Translations under genes and position numbers: made by a program | Part shown: piece by piece, positions 52,726-62,094 of the stretch | How the letters are laid out: each line of letters starts with the position of its first letter | How positions within the stretch are numbered: position 1 is the stretch's first letter | From: JAVVEH01 sp032251435 | Lineage (GTDB): Bacteria; Verrucomicrobiota; Lentisphaeria; Oligosphaerales; MVZH01 | NCBI GenBank assembly: GCA_032251435.1 | Contig: JAVVEH010000005.1 | Location: 65,215-129,214, forward strand | DNA length: 64,000 nucleotides | Direction of reading: 5' to 3' | The notes under the pieces: model-generated | The model's database searches: none | What the model was told of the DNA's origin: nothing | The model's input: only the letters and a program-made list of their open reading frames with translations

Positions 52726-53793
52726 TTATTCGTCCGTTCCTGTGATCCAACCACCGCCAATCACGCAATCCCCCCGGTAAAACACCGCCGCCTGTCCGGG
52801 AGTGACCGCGGAGACAGGCCGTTTGGCCGCCGCGGTCGCCCGACCGGCCGCTCCCATAGACACCACCGCCGGAACCGGACGCATGGAGAACCGCACCTGC
52901 AGCGCCACCTCCAGCTCATCGCCCGCGGCCAACGGCTCCCGCAACCAGTTCACATCCCGAATGAACACCGTGTCCGACAACACGTCGTCTTTACTCCCCA
53001 CCATAACCGTGTTTGTTTCAGCGTCCAACGCGGTCACATACCACGGCCCGCCACCCAGACCCAAGCCCCGGCGCTGCCCGATCGTATACTTGAAAAAGCC
53101 CTGATGCTCACCCAGCACTTGGCCATCGACCGCCACAATTTTTCCCGGCTCGCCGATGTCCGGGCGCTGACGGGTTATGTATCCCACATAATCGCCGTCG
53201 GGAATAAAACAAAGATCCTGACTTTCATCCTTTTCCTTCGGCACCAATCCCAGTTTATCCGCCAGGATCTTCACATCCTCCTTCAGACGGTCAGCCATTG
53301 GAAACTTAGCGAACGCGAGCTGTTCCTGACTGAGATCAAAGAGAAAATAACTTTGGTCTTTCGCCGGGTCAAGCGCCCGCCGGACCAGCCAGCGCCCGTC
53401 TTCCCGCTGAACCCGCACATAGTGACCCGTGGCCAACGCCTCGCAGCCCGCCCCGCGGGCGGCATCGGCCAACGCCCCGAATTTAATCAGCCGGTTACAC
53501 CGCACGCATGGGCTAGGCGTTTCCCCAGCGAGGTAGCTGTTCATAAAAAACTGTGTGACACAGGCGGAAAACTCCGTCCGCAAGTCGATCACCCGATGTT
53601 CAAAGCCCATTTTCGCGGCGGCGACTCGCGCGTTGGCGATGAAAGGCGCCAGCGTCTCCTGGCCCGTGTCCCACAGACGCATGGTCAGCCCGAGCACCTC
53701 ATACCCCTCTCGCTGGAGTAAATAGGCGGTCAAGGTACTATCCACTCCGCCTGACATCGCCACCGCCACACGGTGTTTCTTTTTGACTGGCAT
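52726..53793 (-). CDS. mnmA: tRNA-specific 2-thiouridylase MnmA
   Basis: A 355-residue enzyme that makes 2-thiouridine at position 34 of Glu, Gln and Lys tRNAs using ATP and sulfur relayed to it. The PP-loop 'AVAMSGGVDSTLTAYLL' (residues 11-25) binds ATP. 'SPCVRCNRLIKFG' (C96, C99) and 'QDLCFIPDGDY' (C195) hold the catalytic cysteines. The central domain 'ATGHYVRV' and C-terminal 'YTIGQRRGLGLGGG' and 'AAVFYRGDCVIGGGWI' are all present. Length is normal. It is first in an operon with the AsmA-like gene. Confidence 0.97.
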   Translation of the reverse strand: MPVKKKHRVAVAMSGGVDSTLTAYLLQREGYEVLGLTMRLWDTGQETLAPFIANARVAAAKMGFEHRVIDLRTEFSACVTQFFMNSYLAGETPSPCVRCNRLIKFGALADAARGAGCEALATGHYVRVQREDGRWLVRRALDPAKDQSYFLFDLSQEQLAFAKFPMADRLKEDVKILADKLGLVPKEKDESQDLCFIPDGDYVGYITRQRPDIGEPGKIVAVDGQVLGEHQGFFKYTIGQRRGLGLGGGPWYVTALDAETNTVMVGSKDDVLSDTVFIRDVNWLREPLAAGDELEVALQVRFSMRPVPAVVSMGAAGRATAAAKRPVSAVTPGQAAVFYRGDCVIGGGWITGTDE

Positions 53794-53901
53794 TACTTAT
53801 ATCCTGACAGTAAACCGGCATGCGCCGCGTCCTCACGTGGAAAACCGTGATTTTAGCGGTACATTGCGGCGGTGTTCATTTTTTCAACAGGCGCTTCACA
53901 C

Positions 53902-54546
53902 ATGGTTAATATCCACACCTTTATCCATTCTTCAATCTTTCTTATCATCCTTCTGCCGCTTTCCGGCTGTTTTGAGATGGAACAAATTATTGAACTGGAG
54001 GAGAATGGCGGGATGCGCTTCGCGCTCCATTACGCCATCCCGGAGACCCACACGGCCGCGTTCACTCAATTTCACCAAGCCACGCGTCAGTGGCAAGGGG
54101 AGAATCCGAATGACACGTGGCTGTTAAACAAACAAGCGGTTCACCGGCAATTTCCCAAACCCATGTTTGAGTCGACCGACTATCAGGTCTACAGCAAAGC
54201 GGGAAAAAAGCATATTCGTATCGCCGGGACGGCCAAGTCGGCCTCCAGCGCGTTGCTCAGCGGAGCGGTGGGTGATTTCAAGCTGGAAACCTTGGAAAAC
54301 GGTGACCAGCGTCTCGAATTGGCGCTCCCGACGCTTAGTCAATCCGCCTCATTGAGCGCGGAAGAGCGACAAGCGCTATTGAAAGCCGCCGAGGGATTGT
54401 CTGTGAAGCTAATCATCCAGACACCGGCGGCGGTTAAAACCACCAATGGCCAAAAGAACGGAGAAAAAAAAGTGACGTGGACCTTCGGGCCCGGGCAGGC
54501 CGCGGATCCCGGCCAGCTTCCCCCCAGCCTTTTCGTCACCTATTGA
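53902..54546 (+). CDS. Putative lipoprotein
   Basis: A 214-residue protein with a lipoprotein signal: hydrophobic segment 'IFLIILLPLSGC', lipobox LSGC, so Cys23 would be lipidated after ATG 53902. The mature part begins 'FEMEQIIELEENGGMRFALHYAIPE', reminiscent of LppM/DUF3153-like lipoproteins that carry regulatory sensing or envelope roles, but I cannot assign a family. The rest is alpha/beta, polar, ending 'VTWTFGPGQAADPGQLPPSLFVTY'. A GTG at 53872 is an unlikely earlier start. Divergent from mnmA. Confidence 0.68.
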   Translation: MVNIHTFIHSSIFLIILLPLSGCFEMEQIIELEENGGMRFALHYAIPETHTAAFTQFHQATRQWQGENPNDTWLLNKQAVHRQFPKPMFESTDYQVYSKAGKKHIRIAGTAKSASSALLSGAVGDFKLETLENGDQRLELALPTLSQSASLSAEERQALLKAAEGLSVKLIIQTPAAVKTTNGQKNGEKKVTWTFGPGQAADPGQLPPSLFVTY

Positions 54547-54655
54547 CAACGCCACACGTGCCAGGAACATGCCGACGGTGGCGCGACTCCGGGACATGAC
54601 AGTCTCTGTCACGAGCGCGGAGACAACGGGAAGAAAATTCACCGAAGTACGGGGC

Positions 54656-55282
54656 TTACTTCTGATTGACGAAAACGACATGCGGCACATCGATCCCCTG
54701 GCCGTTCCACTTTAATTCAAAGCCGGTCTTGATATCCGCGATATCCGCGATCGCCTTTCCCGTGGAATCCAACTTTAAAAGCGGCGCGCCGGCGGCGGCC
54801 TCCAGCATGAAGTCATAATAGTCCGCGTCGTCAGTGGCCAGATGCAGACCCCCTCCCGGCTTGAGGACACGGACCACCCGGCGCATGAAATCAGCATTGA
54901 GCAATCGCCGCGCCTGATGCCGTCTTTTCGGCCATGGATCAGGACAGACAACGTGAATGCGGTCTACCGATGACGGCGGCAATTGGTAAGCGGTCAAATC
55001 CAGACTATTGGCCCGGACCACTTCAAGATTAGCCAGCCCCTCACGGCGGGCCGTGGCCAGAACCTTCCGCAGCCGCCCCATCATCACGTCACAAGCCACG
55101 ATCAGCCGATCTGGAAAACGGCGGGCCATTTCCACGGCCAAAGCCCCTTTGCCGCAGCCTAAATCCATTTCGACCGCGCAGGCGCCACGCCGGCCAAAGG
55201 CCGGGTCAATCACTTGCCACCGATTGGTGAGTATATGAACGCCCTCGTTCAGGGCCCGCGTTTTTTCCGAGATGACAGACAT
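54656..55282 (-). CDS. trmB: tRNA (guanine-N7-)-methyltransferase
   Basis: A 208-residue methyltransferase that makes m7G46 in tRNA. SAM motif 'VEMDLGCGKGALAVEMARRFPD', then 'CDVMMGRLRKVLATAR', and the TrmB hallmark 'VVCPDPWPKRRHQARRLLNADF', followed by 'VLKPGGGLHLATDDADYYDFML'. Length is normal. It starts 6 bp after the stop of the aminotransferase gene on the same strand, so probably part of the lrp-aminotransferase-trmB operon. Confidence 0.95.
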   Translation of the reverse strand: MSVISEKTRALNEGVHILTNRWQVIDPAFGRRGACAVEMDLGCGKGALAVEMARRFPDRLIVACDVMMGRLRKVLATARREGLANLEVVRANSLDLTAYQLPPSSVDRIHVVCPDPWPKRRHQARRLLNADFMRRVVRVLKPGGGLHLATDDADYYDFMLEAAAGAPLLKLDSTGKAIADIADIKTGFELKWNGQGIDVPHVVFVNQK

Positions 55283-55288
55283 ATCCTC

Positions 55289-56464
55289 TCAAAGTTCTTT
55301 CAAGAACTCATCAATACGGCTCATCGCCGTCTCGATTTCTTCAAGACTGGTCGCATAAGAACACCGCGCGTGTCCTTCCCCGCACGGCCCGAAGGCGGTG
55401 CCGGGCACGACAGCGACACGCTTCTCGGCCAATAAACGCATGGCGAAATCATACGCGCTCAAACCGGTTTTCTCGATGCTGGGAAACACATAAAAGGCGC
55501 CTTCCGGCAGGCGGCACGTCAAGCCCATCTCGTTTAATCGTTTGGTGATGACATTGCGCCGTTGGCGGTACTCCTCGCGCATGATTTCCATTTCCGAAAA
55601 CGCCCCCGTGAACGCTTCCAAAGCCGCTTCCTGAGCGAATCCGCAGGCGCATAACATCGAGTATTGATGGATCTTCATCATCGCCTCGATCACATCCCGG
55701 GGACCGCACGCGTAACCAATCCGGTAGCCGGTCATGGCATACGCCTTGCTGAAGCCATGGAGGAACACCGTCCGGTCCTCCATGCCGGGAACAGTGGCGA
55801 TTGAAGGGCTGGGCGCCGCATAGGTTAATTCCACATAGATCTCATCGCTCACCACCACCAGATCATGTTTCATCGCGATGGCGGCGATCGCCACCTTGTC
55901 GTCCCAGCTCAAATTCCCACCGGTGGGATTATTGGGGTAATTAAGCAATAAGACTTTTGTTTTCGGCGTGACAGCCGCTTCTATTTGCTCTGGCTGAATG
56001 CGGAAGCCCTGTTCCGCCGTGGTCGCCACAGCCACCGGCACCGCGTGCGCCATTTTGATCGACGGCATATAAGAGACATAGCAGGGTTCATGATAAATCA
56101 CTTCATCGCCGGGATTCAACAACGCCCGCAACACCAAATCCAGTGCTTCGCTGACCCCCACCGTGATGATGCACTCGGTCTCAGGGTTGAATGACGGGCC
56201 GAAATGGTCCGCCACATATCGGCAACACGCTTGCCGCAGAGCCAACATGCCAAGATTGGACGTGTAATTTGTATGCCCCTTATCCAGCGCGTAGATCGTG
56301 GCTTCCCGTATCCGCCAGGGCGTGACGAAATCCGGCTCGCCGATACCCAGGGATATCACATCATCCATCGTGCAGACAATATCGAAAAAATCACGGATGC
56401 CGCTGCGCGGCAAGGCGCTGATATGAGCGGCGACGCGGTCACGGGGAAACTTTAAGTCGCGCAT
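55289..56464 (-). CDS. Class I/II PLP-dependent aminotransferase
   Basis: A 391-residue fold-type I aminotransferase, similar to the AspC/PatA group (aromatic or aspartate-type). 'SLGIGEPDFVTPWRIREA' begins the substrate-binding region, 'YPNNPTGGNLSWDDK' and 'VSDEIYVELTY' (D207) contact PLP, and 'FLHGFSKAYAMTGYRIGY' carries the Schiff-base Lys240. Conserved Arg near the C-terminus ('GEGHARCSYATSLEEIE') binds the substrate carboxylate. The start ATG overlaps the upstream Lrp gene by 26 bp. The pairing with an Lrp-type regulator suggests amino-acid-responsive control; the exact amino acid is unknown. Confidence 0.92.
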   Translation of the reverse strand: MRDLKFPRDRVAAHISALPRSGIRDFFDIVCTMDDVISLGIGEPDFVTPWRIREATIYALDKGHTNYTSNLGMLALRQACCRYVADHFGPSFNPETECIITVGVSEALDLVLRALLNPGDEVIYHEPCYVSYMPSIKMAHAVPVAVATTAEQGFRIQPEQIEAAVTPKTKVLLLNYPNNPTGGNLSWDDKVAIAAIAMKHDLVVVSDEIYVELTYAAPSPSIATVPGMEDRTVFLHGFSKAYAMTGYRIGYACGPRDVIEAMMKIHQYSMLCACGFAQEAALEAFTGAFSEMEIMREEYRQRRNVITKRLNEMGLTCRLPEGAFYVFPSIEKTGLSAYDFAMRLLAEKRVAVVPGTAFGPCGEGHARCSYATSLEEIETAMSRIDEFLKEL

Positions 56465-56936
56465 ACTCCTCCTCCTTATCCAGCATGAAACCCGCTTCCT
56501 TATACTTCTTCAACAGGAAATGCGTGGCGGTGGACTTCACCCCGTCAATAGGGGCCAGTTTACTGGCCACGAAAAAAGCGATTTCCCGCAGGGACTGCCC
56601 CGTGATTTCCAAACGCAGATCATATCGGCCGCTGACTAGATAGACGGCTTGAACTTCCCGGAACCGACCGATAGTCCTCGCCACCCGGTCAAAGCCGCCA
56701 TCCCGTTCCGGTTGGACTTCCACTTCAATAATGGCCCGGGTCTCATCATCATCCATCGCGTCGGTGTTGACCATCGCGCAATAACCGAGGATTGTCCCGT
56801 CGCGCTCCATGGCGGTGACCAACGAGGTGACTTCGGCCTCTTGCATGGACAATCGGTCAGCGATTTCCCTGGCGCTCATACGGGCGTTCGACTGGAGTAG
56901 CTTGACAATCGCATGTCTCATTTCATTCGTTTCCAT
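56439..56936 (-). CDS. Lrp/AsnC-family transcriptional regulator
   Basis: A 165-residue regulator. An N-terminal winged helix (residues ~8-55, 'IVKLLQSNARMSAREIADRLSMQEAEVTSLVTAMERDGTI') binds DNA, and a C-terminal RAM/ACT-like domain (~65-150, 'AIIEVEVQPERDGGFDRVARTIGRFREVQAVYLVSGRYDLRLEI') senses small molecules, usually amino acids. GAGGTAGGCG precedes the ATG. Its 3' end overlaps the aminotransferase gene by 26 bp, so it likely controls its own operon. Confidence 0.92.
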   Translation of the reverse strand: METNEMRHAIVKLLQSNARMSAREIADRLSMQEAEVTSLVTAMERDGTILGYCAMVNTDAMDDDETRAIIEVEVQPERDGGFDRVARTIGRFREVQAVYLVSGRYDLRLEITGQSLREIAFFVASKLAPIDGVKSTATHFLLKKYKEAGFMLDKEEEYARLKVSP

Positions 56937-57028
56937 CGCCTACCTCAATGGGGCTGTTCAATCATATACGCCGCGATTACCGCCCAAACCGGGCTCGATG
57001 TCCGCGGAAAACGTGTCTGTCCCCGCGC

Positions 57029-57604
57029 CTATGGGGCGGGAATGGTTAATTTTTGATTCACCCGAATCATGTCATCGGTCAGATTATTCGCTTGCTTCAA
57101 GGCGGTCACGGAAACACCGAAAGCCTTCGCGATGGTGCTGAGCGTGTCACCAGCCACCACCGTGTAAACGCCTTGAGTGGCACCGGCGCTCACGGCCCCG
57201 CCAGTGGTTCCGCCGCCAGTCTGCCCCCCTCCACCCACCCGGGAAATTTCTTGCGAGACAGACCGGATCAACTCAGCCATCGCCAGTTCACGGGCTTTCC
57301 GTTCTTGGGCGATTTGGTTTTGCAGTGCCTGCACATCGGCTTTCGTCGCCAGGCCGGTCCGGGACTGCGCCGCGTTGGCGGCGCTTTTCTCTTCCACAGC
57401 CTGAAGACGCTGAATAATCGCTTCCGTGACTTGTTTATTTTGCTCAAGCAGTCCCACAATGCGGTCATGCTCTTCAATCACTTGCTGTAAGCCGGCTTTT
57501 AACCGGGCGACATCATAGGCGCTGGCGGGTTGTGACTGTTGCGCGGACACCGCCAACCCTGAAAATAAAACCACCATGACACATTTTTTCGCGGGCGCCA
57601 TCAT
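57029..57604 (-). CDS. Exported LysM-domain protein with coiled coil
   Basis: A 191-residue protein. Signal peptide (~1-22, 'CVMVVLFSGLAVSAQQ'), a coiled-coil region (~30-115, heptad-like 'LQQVIEEHDRIVGLLEQNKQVTEAIIQRLQAVEEK'), a Gly/Thr-rich linker (~122-142) and a C-terminal LysM (~145-189, 'YTVVAGDTLSTIAKAFGVSVTALKQANNLTDDMIRVNQKLTIP') which binds peptidoglycan. Probably a periplasmic wall-bound structural or trimeric protein. GGAGGTG is six bases before the first of two ATGs. Transcribed alone. Confidence 0.88.
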   Translation of the reverse strand: MMAPAKKCVMVVLFSGLAVSAQQSQPASAYDVARLKAGLQQVIEEHDRIVGLLEQNKQVTEAIIQRLQAVEEKSAANAAQSRTGLATKADVQALQNQIAQERKARELAMAELIRSVSQEISRVGGGGQTGGGTTGGAVSAGATQGVYTVVAGDTLSTIAKAFGVSVTALKQANNLTDDMIRVNQKLTIPAP

Positions 57605-57676
57605 TCAACACCTCCATGACGGGCTATATTGGCCACCTGTTCAATCTTGATAAATAATCACATAGTGTAATCCGAT

Positions 57677-58966
57677 TTGTCGAAAACGAAAGACACAACT
57701 CCAATAAAAAGCCGGGACAATTCCGCCCCCGCTCCCGTCTTTGCCGCCGCGTTGGACATTCTGTCACGCTGGCGGCAGGGGGCGGCGATGAACAGCCTTG
57801 ACTTTCCCCCCGGTTGCCGCCGTCTCCTCACGGATCTGTTCGCTCATCTGTTCCGCCGCCTGGCGGTGATCGACTGGATGATCGACCAACGCTTGAACAA
57901 TCGGAAAATCAAGCCCAGACTGCGGGACATAATCCGTCTGGGCCTTTGCTCCGCGCTCTTTCAGGACGGCCTGCACGAGGGTGTCGCTGTGGACATGTGT
58001 GTCCGTTTGGCGAAGAAAAAAGGCGGGCCCCAGGTGGGCGGTTTAGTCAACGCCATTCTACGGGAAGCGTTGCGTCAAGGTCTTCCTCCATCCGGCATGC
58101 CGGGTCTTCCTGTCCACGTTTCACTGAATCTCAGCCCAGCCCTCCACGCCGCCTGGAGCCGATGGATGTCGCCGGAGCAATTGACTGAGATGTGCCATTG
58201 GATTGATCAACCCGCGCCGCTGGTGGTCCGGGCCCGGACCGCTTGTCCTGACCCGCTGCCGCCGGACTTTCACGGCATTCTCACGCCACTTCAGTCACCG
58301 GAATGGGCCCGGGATCACCGTTTATGGACATGTGACGCCCCGGGCGCCTTTTTCAGCCACCCCTTGTTTCGCCAGGGCGCCTTTTATGTTCAAGATCCCT
58401 CAACCCTTTTAGCGCCGTCGTTTCTGGAGATGAAATCCGGGGGTGTCATTGGAGACTTCTGCGCCGCGCCGGGAGGAAAAACGCTTTTGCTGGCTGAACG
58501 GCTCCCCGCCGGCGCCCGTCTGCTGGCCGCCGACCGCTCATGGAAACGCATGGATAAATTAACCATGAATCTATCCGGAACATCCGCGGAGATTCACCTG
58601 CTCGTGGCCGACGCGGCCGCCCTGCCCCTGCCTTTGGACTCAATGGACGCGGCGCTTCTGGATGTTCCCTGCTCAAACACCGGAGTCATCCGCCGCCGTC
58701 CCGACGCCCGGTGGCGGTTTTCACAAGCCGGGTTAAGCGATATCGTCGAGCTGCAAAAGAACATTTTGACGGGCGCCGCCAGGCATGTCAAGCCGGGGGG
58801 CCAATTGGTTTACAGCACATGCAGCATAGAACCGGATGAGAACACCCGGCAAATTCACGCTTTTTTAACGGCTAATCCCACCTGGTCCCTGGTTCAGGAA
58901 CAGCAACTTTTCCCCGCCGAAAACTGGGATGGCGCCTACGCCGCGTCACTGACGCGCCACGCCTGA
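57677..58966 (+). CDS. rsmB: rRNA m5C methyltransferase, RsmB-like
   Basis: A 429-residue RNA cytosine-C5 methyltransferase with an N-terminal NusB-like RNA-binding domain (~15-140, 'RRLLTDLFAHLFRRLAVIDWMI', 'DIIRLGLCSALFQDGL', 'GGLVNAILREALRQG') and a Nol1/Nop2/Sun catalytic domain: SAM motif 'DFCAAPGGKTLLLAE', 'DVPCSNTGVIRRRPDARWRF' (release Cys) and 'YSTCSIEPDENTRQI' (nucleophile Cys). Expected to methylate C967 of 16S rRNA. The only in-frame start giving the full NusB domain is TTG 57677-57679, with no clear ribosome-binding site, so the exact start is uncertain. Confidence 0.88.
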   Translation: MSKTKDTTPIKSRDNSAPAPVFAAALDILSRWRQGAAMNSLDFPPGCRRLLTDLFAHLFRRLAVIDWMIDQRLNNRKIKPRLRDIIRLGLCSALFQDGLHEGVAVDMCVRLAKKKGGPQVGGLVNAILREALRQGLPPSGMPGLPVHVSLNLSPALHAAWSRWMSPEQLTEMCHWIDQPAPLVVRARTACPDPLPPDFHGILTPLQSPEWARDHRLWTCDAPGAFFSHPLFRQGAFYVQDPSTLLAPSFLEMKSGGVIGDFCAAPGGKTLLLAERLPAGARLLAADRSWKRMDKLTMNLSGTSAEIHLLVADAAALPLPLDSMDAALLDVPCSNTGVIRRRPDARWRFSQAGLSDIVELQKNILTGAARHVKPGGQLVYSTCSIEPDENTRQIHAFLTANPTWSLVQEQQLFPAENWDGAYAASLTRHA

Positions 58967-58987
58967 AACAACCCGGCGGGGAATCCC

Positions 58988-59677
58988 CTACGTCTCGACC
59001 CCGAACACGTCCGCCACGGTTCCCTTGACCCGCCATTTAAAGTTGACACCATTGAGTGTTGTTCCGTAGATCCGGGCGCGGCTGCCGCCCTGATGATAGG
59101 CCGGGCGCGGATCCAGGGCGAGTGTTTCAATCAATCGCTCACGCAGGCCCGGCGGAACGGCCGCCGACTCATCGAAGAAGGCTTCGACAGCCGTCCCCAA
59201 CGTGACAGTCAGCCGCATGCTCGGCGCGGAGTCCGCGAAGCCGCCGACGGCGGTCGGAACAGCGTCGGCGTAAGGCACATAGGGTTTGATGTCCAGCACC
59301 GGTGTCCCATCGATCATATCCAAGCCGGACACCCGGATCTCGACAGATCCATCGACCTCCCGGACAGTCTCAAGTTTCACAACCGACAATCCGATCGGAT
59401 TAGGCCGGAAGTTGGACCGGGTGGCGAACACCCCAACCCGCTTATTGCCTCCCAACCGCGGGGGCCGCACAGTCGGCTTCCACCCCTGATCCGCCGTTTG
59501 ATTAAACAGGAAAATAACCCAGAGATGACTGAAGCCGTCGATGCCCTTCCAAGCCTCCGGAAGATTGTACGGCGGGAATAATTCAATATCACCCACGGCG
59601 GAAGGCACTAGCCCCGCCTGCCGGGGAGCCCCGAATTTTTCATTAAAACACGAGTGAATCACACCGATGGGTTTCAT
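58988..59677 (-). CDS. trmO: tRNA methyltransferase TrmO (TsaA/YaeB family)
   Basis: A 229-residue TsaA-fold enzyme that N6-methylates t6A37 in tRNA-Thr(GGU) to m6t6A. It starts 'MKPIGVIHSCFNEKFGAPRQAGL' and shows 'GIDGFSHLWVIFLFNQ', 'VGVFATRSNFRPNPIGLSVVKLE', 'GLDMIDGTPVLDIKPYVPYAD', all strongly typical. A C-terminal domain like that of E. coli TrmO ('DPRPAYHQ...RIYGTTLNGVNFKWRV') completes it. The ATG at 59675-59677 shares a base with the MFS stop (TGATG), so translation is coupled; a longer reading from 59746 is rejected. Confidence 0.93.
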   Translation of the reverse strand: MKPIGVIHSCFNEKFGAPRQAGLVPSAVGDIELFPPYNLPEAWKGIDGFSHLWVIFLFNQTADQGWKPTVRPPRLGGNKRVGVFATRSNFRPNPIGLSVVKLETVREVDGSVEIRVSGLDMIDGTPVLDIKPYVPYADAVPTAVGGFADSAPSMRLTVTLGTAVEAFFDESAAVPPGLRERLIETLALDPRPAYHQGGSRARIYGTTLNGVNFKWRVKGTVADVFGVET

Positions 59678-60948
59678 CACAGGGGGTCCTCGTCCGCGCC
59701 GGCGAGAGCGCCAAACGTCCGCAAACCGGGAAATAATTTGGCCCATCCCAATACGATCAGGACGGTGCCGACACCACCGCTGACCACTGACACAACCGGA
59801 CCGAACCAGTGGGCGGCCAGACCGGATTCAAACCCCCCTAATTCATTCGAAGAGCCGATAAAGATGGAATTGACCGCCGACACTCTGCCCCGCATCTCAT
59901 TCGGCGTGGCCAGTTGCACCAACGTGTGGCGGACAACCACACTGATATTATCAAAAAATCCGGTTAAAAACAGCATGAGCCACGACAACCAAAAATTCCT
60001 TGACAGGCCGAACACAATCGTCGCCACACCAAACGCGCCCACCGCCCACAGCATGGCGCGACCCGCCTTTCGCATCGGCGGCATGTGCGCCATGATCAAA
60101 GCCATGGAAATTGACCCCGCGGCCGGCGCGGCCCGCAACCACCCCAGCACTTCTTCCGGGCTCATGCCGAAAGGCGGATCATGTAAAATATCTTTGGCGA
60201 ACACCGGCAGCAGGTACACCGCGCCGCCCAAAAGAACCGCGAATAGATCCAAAGACACCGTGCCCAGAATTAATTTCCGGCGCCAGACAAAGCGGATGCC
60301 CTCCGTGACCTGAGCCAGCATATTGCCTCTGGCGCTGAGTTTTCCTTCGGGCAACGCCACGGAAAGCAGGAACAGCGTGAACCCCGTGGTTGTCACCGCG
60401 CTGAAAAGATACGCGGCGGGAATACTCATGGTGATAATGACACCACCGATTGCCGGCCCGACAACCGCCGACAAGTGGAACAAGGTGGTGCGCCACTTCA
60501 TGGCGTTTTCAAACAGTTCCCGAGGCACAAGCTGCGTCATCAACGCCGTCCGCGCCGGTCCGGTGAGCCGATGAAAGGAGGCGTCTAAAAACAACAACAC
60601 GAACATCAAAGGGGTCGGTCCGTTTAAAATACTGAAACAGGCCAGAGCCAGTGATGTCAGCGTGGTGCCGACGAGACCGGCCACCATCACTTTCCGGCGG
60701 TCAAACACATCCGCGAGGTACCCCGCCGGAAGCGTCAGCAGCAACATCGGCAACGCTTGGGTCAGCCCCACCAAGCCCAAAGCCAGCGCCTGGTCCGTCC
60801 GTTGATACATTTCCCAGCCAATCGCCAGACTCTGGGCGGCCGTGCCCAGATGAACGATAAACGATCCCAGAATAAACCACCGGAACAGTGGCGATCGAAG
60901 GGCCTCATAAGCGTCGTGTTTGGATGGAAACGCGGGTGTTTGCGGCAT
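59677..60948 (-). CDS. MFS transporter (MFS_3, exporter-like)
   Basis: A 423-residue major facilitator protein with about 12 hydrophobic segments. It begins 'ALRSPLFRWFILGSFIVHLGTAAQSLAIGWEMYQRT', and has the loop 2-3 motif 'PAGYLADVFDRRKVMVAG' and 'FDNISVVVRHTLVQLATPNEMRGRVSAVNSIFIGSSNELGGFESG', which are typical of the EntS/MFS_3 group of exporters (siderophores, drugs). The substrate is unknown. It is directly upstream of and coupled to trmO, which probably only shares its transcript. Confidence 0.9.
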   Translation of the reverse strand: MPQTPAFPSKHDAYEALRSPLFRWFILGSFIVHLGTAAQSLAIGWEMYQRTDQALALGLVGLTQALPMLLLTLPAGYLADVFDRRKVMVAGLVGTTLTSLALACFSILNGPTPLMFVLLFLDASFHRLTGPARTALMTQLVPRELFENAMKWRTTLFHLSAVVGPAIGGVIITMSIPAAYLFSAVTTTGFTLFLLSVALPEGKLSARGNMLAQVTEGIRFVWRRKLILGTVSLDLFAVLLGGAVYLLPVFAKDILHDPPFGMSPEEVLGWLRAAPAAGSISMALIMAHMPPMRKAGRAMLWAVGAFGVATIVFGLSRNFWLSWLMLFLTGFFDNISVVVRHTLVQLATPNEMRGRVSAVNSIFIGSSNELGGFESGLAAHWFGPVVSVVSGGVGTVLIVLGWAKLFPGLRTFGALAGADEDPL

Positions 60949-61022
60949 AAAAAAGTGTGCTCAAACCCGGGAACGCGCGGCGGGGCGGGCCGATTCCGCG
61001 CGTTCACGGGACGGGTTTCGTA

Positions 61023-62057
61023 TTACCTGTAAATAGCCTTCAGGGCGCGGTTCTCGTCAGCGCTCTTACAGGCCAAGTCAAGAATGTGAATCGGGCGGCG
61101 GGACCATTCCGGAGTGATGATCAACTCCTCATCCCCGCAGAGATGATCGGCGATATTCTGGTAGTACTTCCATCCTTCAGACGGTGGATTTTTTCCACTG
61201 GCGACCGTTTTCACGTCATCCGCATGACTGTAAAGGGTCCAATTGCCTCCATCAAACACATAGGTGCCGGTGGTGCCGGTGATTTCCAACTGGCCTTCTT
61301 TGCCTTTGCTGTCGATCGTGCTGATCGTCAAGTTCAGCCACTGCCCGTTGGACAGGCGGACAACCGCGAAGCCTTCGTCTTCATTGGCGCCCGCGCCCCA
61401 TTGGGTTTGCGGGCCCCAATACCCTTTTTTGGCGAACCCGGAAATTTCCACAATGTCCCCATCCAGGAGCTGCAGGGAATATTCAAGCAGATGGACACCC
61501 CAGTCATAAAGAATTCCACCGGAGATTTCCTTGCTTGTCCGCCACCAGTCCCTCGGTTTGCCATGGTTGCCCATATGGGCTTCAATCCGAATGATGTCAC
61601 CGATGACTTTTTTCTCTTTAATTTGCTCAACAGCCCGCAGGATACAACCGTCCCAGTGCCGGTTATGATAGGTGGAAAGAACAACGCCCGCCGCCTTGGC
61701 CGCGGCGATCATCGCGTCACATTCCTCGGTGGTTATCGCCAATGGTTTTTCACAAACCACATGGCGGCCGGCTTTCAAGCATTTTATGGCGATGTCAGCA
61801 TGGGTGTTATGAGGGGTGATAATAGCGATGAGTTGAACATCCGACTTTTCCAGCATATCGTCCACGGATCCATACGTTTCAATCCCGGGAAAATCCGCTT
61901 CAGCCACCGTTAAACGCTCAGGATCGATTTCAGTGACCGCTTTAGGGGTCATGCCCGCCTGCGCCATTTGGGCAAGGTGGCCTTTTCCCATGTTAAAGGC
62001 GCCACCGTAGCCCACAACACCAACCGCGATATCACTGGCTTTTGAATACATTTTCAT
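61023..62057 (-). CDS. Gfo/Idh/MocA-family oxidoreductase
   Basis: A 344-residue NAD(P)-dependent sugar/polyol dehydrogenase family member. The Rossmann fold is 'VGVVGYGGAFNMGKGHLAQMAQAG', with 'VQLIAIITPHNTHADIAIKCLKAGRHVVCEKPLAIT', where the EKP lysine is catalytic. The C-terminal alpha/beta domain contains 'GGILYDWGVHLLEYSLQLLDGDIVEI' (the DxGxH motif with catalytic His/Asp). No signal peptide, so cytoplasmic. The substrate is unknown; this family is abundant in glycan-using PVC bacteria. GGGAAAC precedes the ATG. Transcribed alone. Confidence 0.92.
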   Translation of the reverse strand: MKMYSKASDIAVGVVGYGGAFNMGKGHLAQMAQAGMTPKAVTEIDPERLTVAEADFPGIETYGSVDDMLEKSDVQLIAIITPHNTHADIAIKCLKAGRHVVCEKPLAITTEECDAMIAAAKAAGVVLSTYHNRHWDGCILRAVEQIKEKKVIGDIIRIEAHMGNHGKPRDWWRTSKEISGGILYDWGVHLLEYSLQLLDGDIVEISGFAKKGYWGPQTQWGAGANEDEGFAVVRLSNGQWLNLTISTIDSKGKEGQLEITGTTGTYVFDGGNWTLYSHADDVKTVASGKNPPSEGWKYYQNIADHLCGDEELIITPEWSRRPIHILDLACKSADENRALKAIYR

Positions 62058-62076
62058 GCTGTTTCCCTATTTTTTT

Positions 62077-62094
62077 TTCCGGGCCGGAGCACTA
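62077..62094. repeat. 18-bp direct repeat, copy 1
   Basis: TTCCGGGCCGGAGCACTA, identical to copy 2 at 63932-63949. It lies between the oxidoreductase and ilvA; a CATGCT motif also occurs 17-22 bp upstream of it and, closer (5-10 bp), upstream of copy 2. The core CCGGGCCGG is nearly palindromic. Confidence 0.85.
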